Source of the DNA: Mortierella sp. BCC40632
Taxonomy: Eukaryota > Mortierellomycota > Mortierellomycetes > Mortierellales > Mortierellaceae
DNA: 64,000 nucleotides
Direction: 5' to 3'
Assembly: GCA_011634665.1 (NCBI GenBank)
Contig: WAEK01000016.1
Location: 980,001 to 1,044,000 of the forward strand
Shown: positions 61,379 to 64,000 of the stretch, one piece after another
Position numbering within the stretch: the first letter of the stretch is position 1
Layout: each line of letters starts with the position of its first letter
Position numbers and translations under genes: made by a program
The notes under the pieces: model-generated
The model's input: the letters and a program-made list of their open reading frames with translations, nothing else
What the model was told of the DNA's origin: nothing
Database searches by the model: none

Positions 61379-64000
61379 CCTCGACACCATTGTTCCCTTT
61401 TCTTTACTCCCTTTCTGTCTTGTACCATTGTCTACTCCATGTCTGGACCTCTCTCTCCCTCCTCCCCAATGAGACCAGTCGGGGATAGTGCATGGGCTCC
61501 TGGTGTTGTTGACCGCCTCTTGCCCCCCATGTCGTCAATACTCTATCCCGCCGAAAGGCAATAAAGATAGAAGGAAGGTGGAGGGTGGGGGAGCCTGCAC
61601 GACAGGTAGCCTGGGCACTGCCCTACAACACACAGGATGTTCGAGATCTATATAGACAGAAGAGAAAGCAAACACACGGATACTGACCCAGAACCAATGG
61701 TCCCCTCATTGTTATAATTTTGTATGTCGCACACGAAAAATTTTTAGTTCTGGAATGTCAAACTTTCATTTGCGCCGCAGGGCGAAGAGGGCCCGGTGCA
61801 TCTACAGGCACAGACTCGGGCACAGGCACAGATTCAGGCACAACAGCAGCAACAACAACAACAACAGCAGCAGCAACAGCAACAGCAAGCGCAGGCACAG
61901 GCGCAAACACAGGCACAAACACAGGCGCAAACACAGGCACAAGGACCAGCCTCCCCAACCGCACTAGTGCAAGCACAGCCTTCGCCGCTCGCGCCGCCCA
62001 CGCCGCAGATCGAAACAGGAGCTTCATCGACTGCTGTTTCGACAACACCGCCCTCGCAACCATCCTCAGAGCAACCCCTCTCCCCTGTCGAGGTGCTCTC
62101 TTCGAAGGCCAATATGGAACTCCGGACCCCCGAGGAATTGAAGCGAGCACAGCAACTCATGGAGGAGAAGGTTTTACAAATCTGGACAGTCCTTTCGGCT
62201 TTTGAGGAGTCCTCTGCGGGTTACATTTCAGAAATGCTTCTCCATGTCTCCAATGGAGCTTATTATGATGGTGTTCAAATGGCCGAAAAGTTTATCTTTC
62301 ACGTCGAGATTTTATTCAGCGCCATTGACGACCTGGAGGCGCAGATGAAAGAAGCTGGAGATCCAAATGGTAATATCCTCCCCCTTCCTCTCTTCTTTCA
62401 CTATGGCATGATGCCATTTTTCTTGTTCTTTTTCTTTTCCCTTTCCTTTTTTTGTCCGCACAGCCTTTTTTTTTTATGCATGCCTGGGCCTATTGTGTTT
62501 ATATTTGGGCGCCATCACCATCTAGTTCAAAAAAAAAAATCCCGCAGCCCTGAATTCAGGAGATGGAAGGACATGCATATTTTCGGCAATCGGAGATGTC
62601 ACGAAAAAAAGGACAGAGAAATGATGGGGAGACTCCCTAGAAGAAAAAAAAAAACTATTCATGGGAGCCATCAGATGGAAGGGGGGGCAAGGATAGGATG
62701 GAAAATTCATACCTGTTTAGCTTTCTTTCATGGAACTCATTCATCTTTCGTCTCATGACTCGATTTTTTTTTTTTTTAGGCTTGGCACATGGTCGGGAAG
62801 CCAAGATGCTTTGCAAGAAAATCGTCAATTTTTTCTCACTTCTTTCACACACCCAGGAAAGCGGTGTCCGGCGGCTAGGAATGACACAGGAGCTACTTTC
62901 TCTTGTCACGGGCCTTGCACATTATTTGAAAATCCTGATTCGTATTGCACTCACTTGTGCTCTGAGATTGGTATGTCTTTTTTTAATGTTTACTTTACTT
63001 TATTTTACTTTATTTTTTGTAACCAAGATCTGAGCCTAAGATGTCTCTGATACTTTGTCTCATCGTATTATTATCCTTCATTTCTTTGGAATGTCCACAG
63101 GAGCGGCAATATCACTCCACAACAGTCATTGCTCGGTTTCTCAGCAAGCTTATGGAGCTTGCTAACAAGGACAAGTATCTACAGGGCATACAAAGCAGAG
63201 GAGGAGCAATGGATGCAGAAGTCACTTCAGATCTCTGTCAAGCATGTCGGATAACGATTGAGGACGAATGTTTTATACTGGAACATCATCAACGGTGGCA
63301 CCGGAAATGTCTTGTCTGCTCTTCTTGTGGAAATGATTTGATGGCGGTTCCTTCAGAGGCTACTTATCATGAAGCTCGCGGAGTGATCTTGTGTCAACAA
63401 TGCTCCACGCCTGAGTGTCGGACAGGATTCTCGCATGTGACAAAACTGGGGCAGTACACATTCTTGCTGAGAGTTGCATTGATCCGTCTTGAGAATCTGC
63501 TTCACTTGAATGGTACGAATTTTTTTTTTGCTATCTCGACGCATCGATGGGATGAGTTACTGAAATTCATACTAATTACTTGTCTTGGTTCTTGCCTGGA
63601 TGTTTTACCTATAATATTACTTTTGAAATAGGCGAGGAGATGATGCAGTCAGGAGATGAAATGCGTGGACGCGAATTAGCAGCATCACCACCTCCGGGAG
63701 CCTTGCCCCTTCCAGGACTTGTTCGAAAGGATTCCAGGTCGAAATCATATTCCTCAGACGACAACCGACCCTATGCTCCTGTTCACCAAGGGGATCTCCG
63801 TCGTATGAAGTCTACACATCTCGACCGGAAGCTCTCTGGATCTGGACGTCATTCTTCTTCGACAGCAGTGACCAATCCCAACACGACTAGTGGGGCCCCG
63901 ACTATCAAAACCACCCAAGAGTTTATCCGACATAGCCAGCCCACGTCTCCGATCGATGACCCACTTTCTCCTGTCAACAGGGTGATGTCTCCCGAAAGTG
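60151..64000 (+). CDS. LIM-domain Rho GTPase-activating protein, N-terminal part
   Basis: Six exons are visible (60151-60648, 60943-61323, 61748-62369, 62780-62970, 63101-63512, 63632 to the window end), all phase-consistent, giving over 820 residues and still open. LIM zinc fingers begin at about residue 139 (CAACDKQMQGSF), 201 (CHSCGQALRGSY), 265 (CAGCQTAILKQF, spanning an exon junction) and 610 (CQACRITIEDEC). A Gln/Ala tract with QAQTQAQT repeats lies near residues 315-365, then an alpha-helical segment (EELKRAQQLMEEKVLQIW to ARFLSKLMELANKD). This layout fits fungal Rga-type Rho/Cdc42 GTPase-activating proteins, which control polarity. The RhoGAP domain itself would lie beyond 64000 and is not seen. 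Start is the first ATG downstream of the CT-rich leader; ATG at 60163 is an alternative. Confidence 0.85.
61345..61378 (+). repeat. 34-base T run in intron 2 of the LIM gene
   Basis: A pure T run starting about 20 bases after the GTACGC donor. It is an example of the sense-strand T runs that occur in many introns of this window. Confidence 0.9.
61838..61945 (+). repeat. CAG/CAA and CAGGCA repeat encoding Q and QA/QT tracts
   Basis: Uninterrupted CAA/CAG codons are followed by six-base CAGGCA/CAAACA units that code alternating Gln-Ala and Gln-Thr. The run lies inside exon 3 of the LIM gene, between the N-terminal LIM domains and the helical region. Confidence 0.85.

Overview
This window looks like nuclear DNA of a filamentous, early-diverging fungus; Mortierellomycotina is my best guess. 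The genes carry several short introns with GTAAG-type donors. Complex I, a Yhm2-type citrate carrier, Raptor, STT3 and a FAM72-type protein are all encoded. The non-coding DNA is full of long A or T runs (up to 47 nt) and CT/GA microsatellites. The taxonomic placement is inference from gene content and style, not a database match.

Layout. 1-2930 is non-coding CT-rich DNA with a TATA box, followed by a single-exon secreted, probably GPI-anchored protein (2931-3857). On the minus strand come a coiled-coil DUF4048/TDA11-like protein (4649-7817) and a bHLH-zipper transcription factor (9021-12111). A gene-free stretch of about 7.6 kb follows. Then come a mitochondrial hotdog thioesterase (19760-21178) and the oligosaccharyltransferase catalytic subunit STT3 (21588-24275). 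A decayed region of about 2.6 kb holds a candidate pseudogene and an orphan ORF. Next is Raptor/Mip1/Kog1 (26916-31886). The plus-strand mitochondrial carrier Yhm2 (34232-36092) follows and converges on minus-strand PWP1 (36565-38729). Minus-strand genes continue with the 24-kDa subunit of complex I (39296-40799), the largest RNA polymerase III subunit (41104-46508), an unrecognised basic protein (46866-49529), the Mus81 nuclease (49836-52425) and a long protein ending in a FAM72 domain (54158-57177). The right edge holds the 5' part of a plus-strand LIM/RhoGAP-type gene (60151 to beyond 64000).

I rebuilt intron-exon structures by hand, requiring GT(or GC)-AG borders, matching phase and continuity with the known protein families. 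All recognised genes gave phase-consistent models. Notable gene-structure details are a 20-nt microexon through the active-site motif of the thioesterase, a GC-AG intron in Raptor, a 22-nt candidate microexon in the unrecognised gene, and 46 consecutive A residues directly after the stop codon of the DUF4048 gene.

Functionally the window is mostly housekeeping: glycosylation (STT3), TORC1 signalling (Raptor), ribosome and Pol III output (PWP1, RPC1), mitochondria (complex I, Yhm2, thioesterase), DNA repair (Mus81) and Rho signalling (LIM protein). Raptor, PWP1 and RPC1 lie within 20 kb and all belong to nutrient-controlled ribosome production, but clustering by chance is the default view. I see no phage, CRISPR, rRNA or convincing tRNA. 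I did not find an obvious new multi-gene system; the FAM72 fusion-like protein is the most unusual gene.
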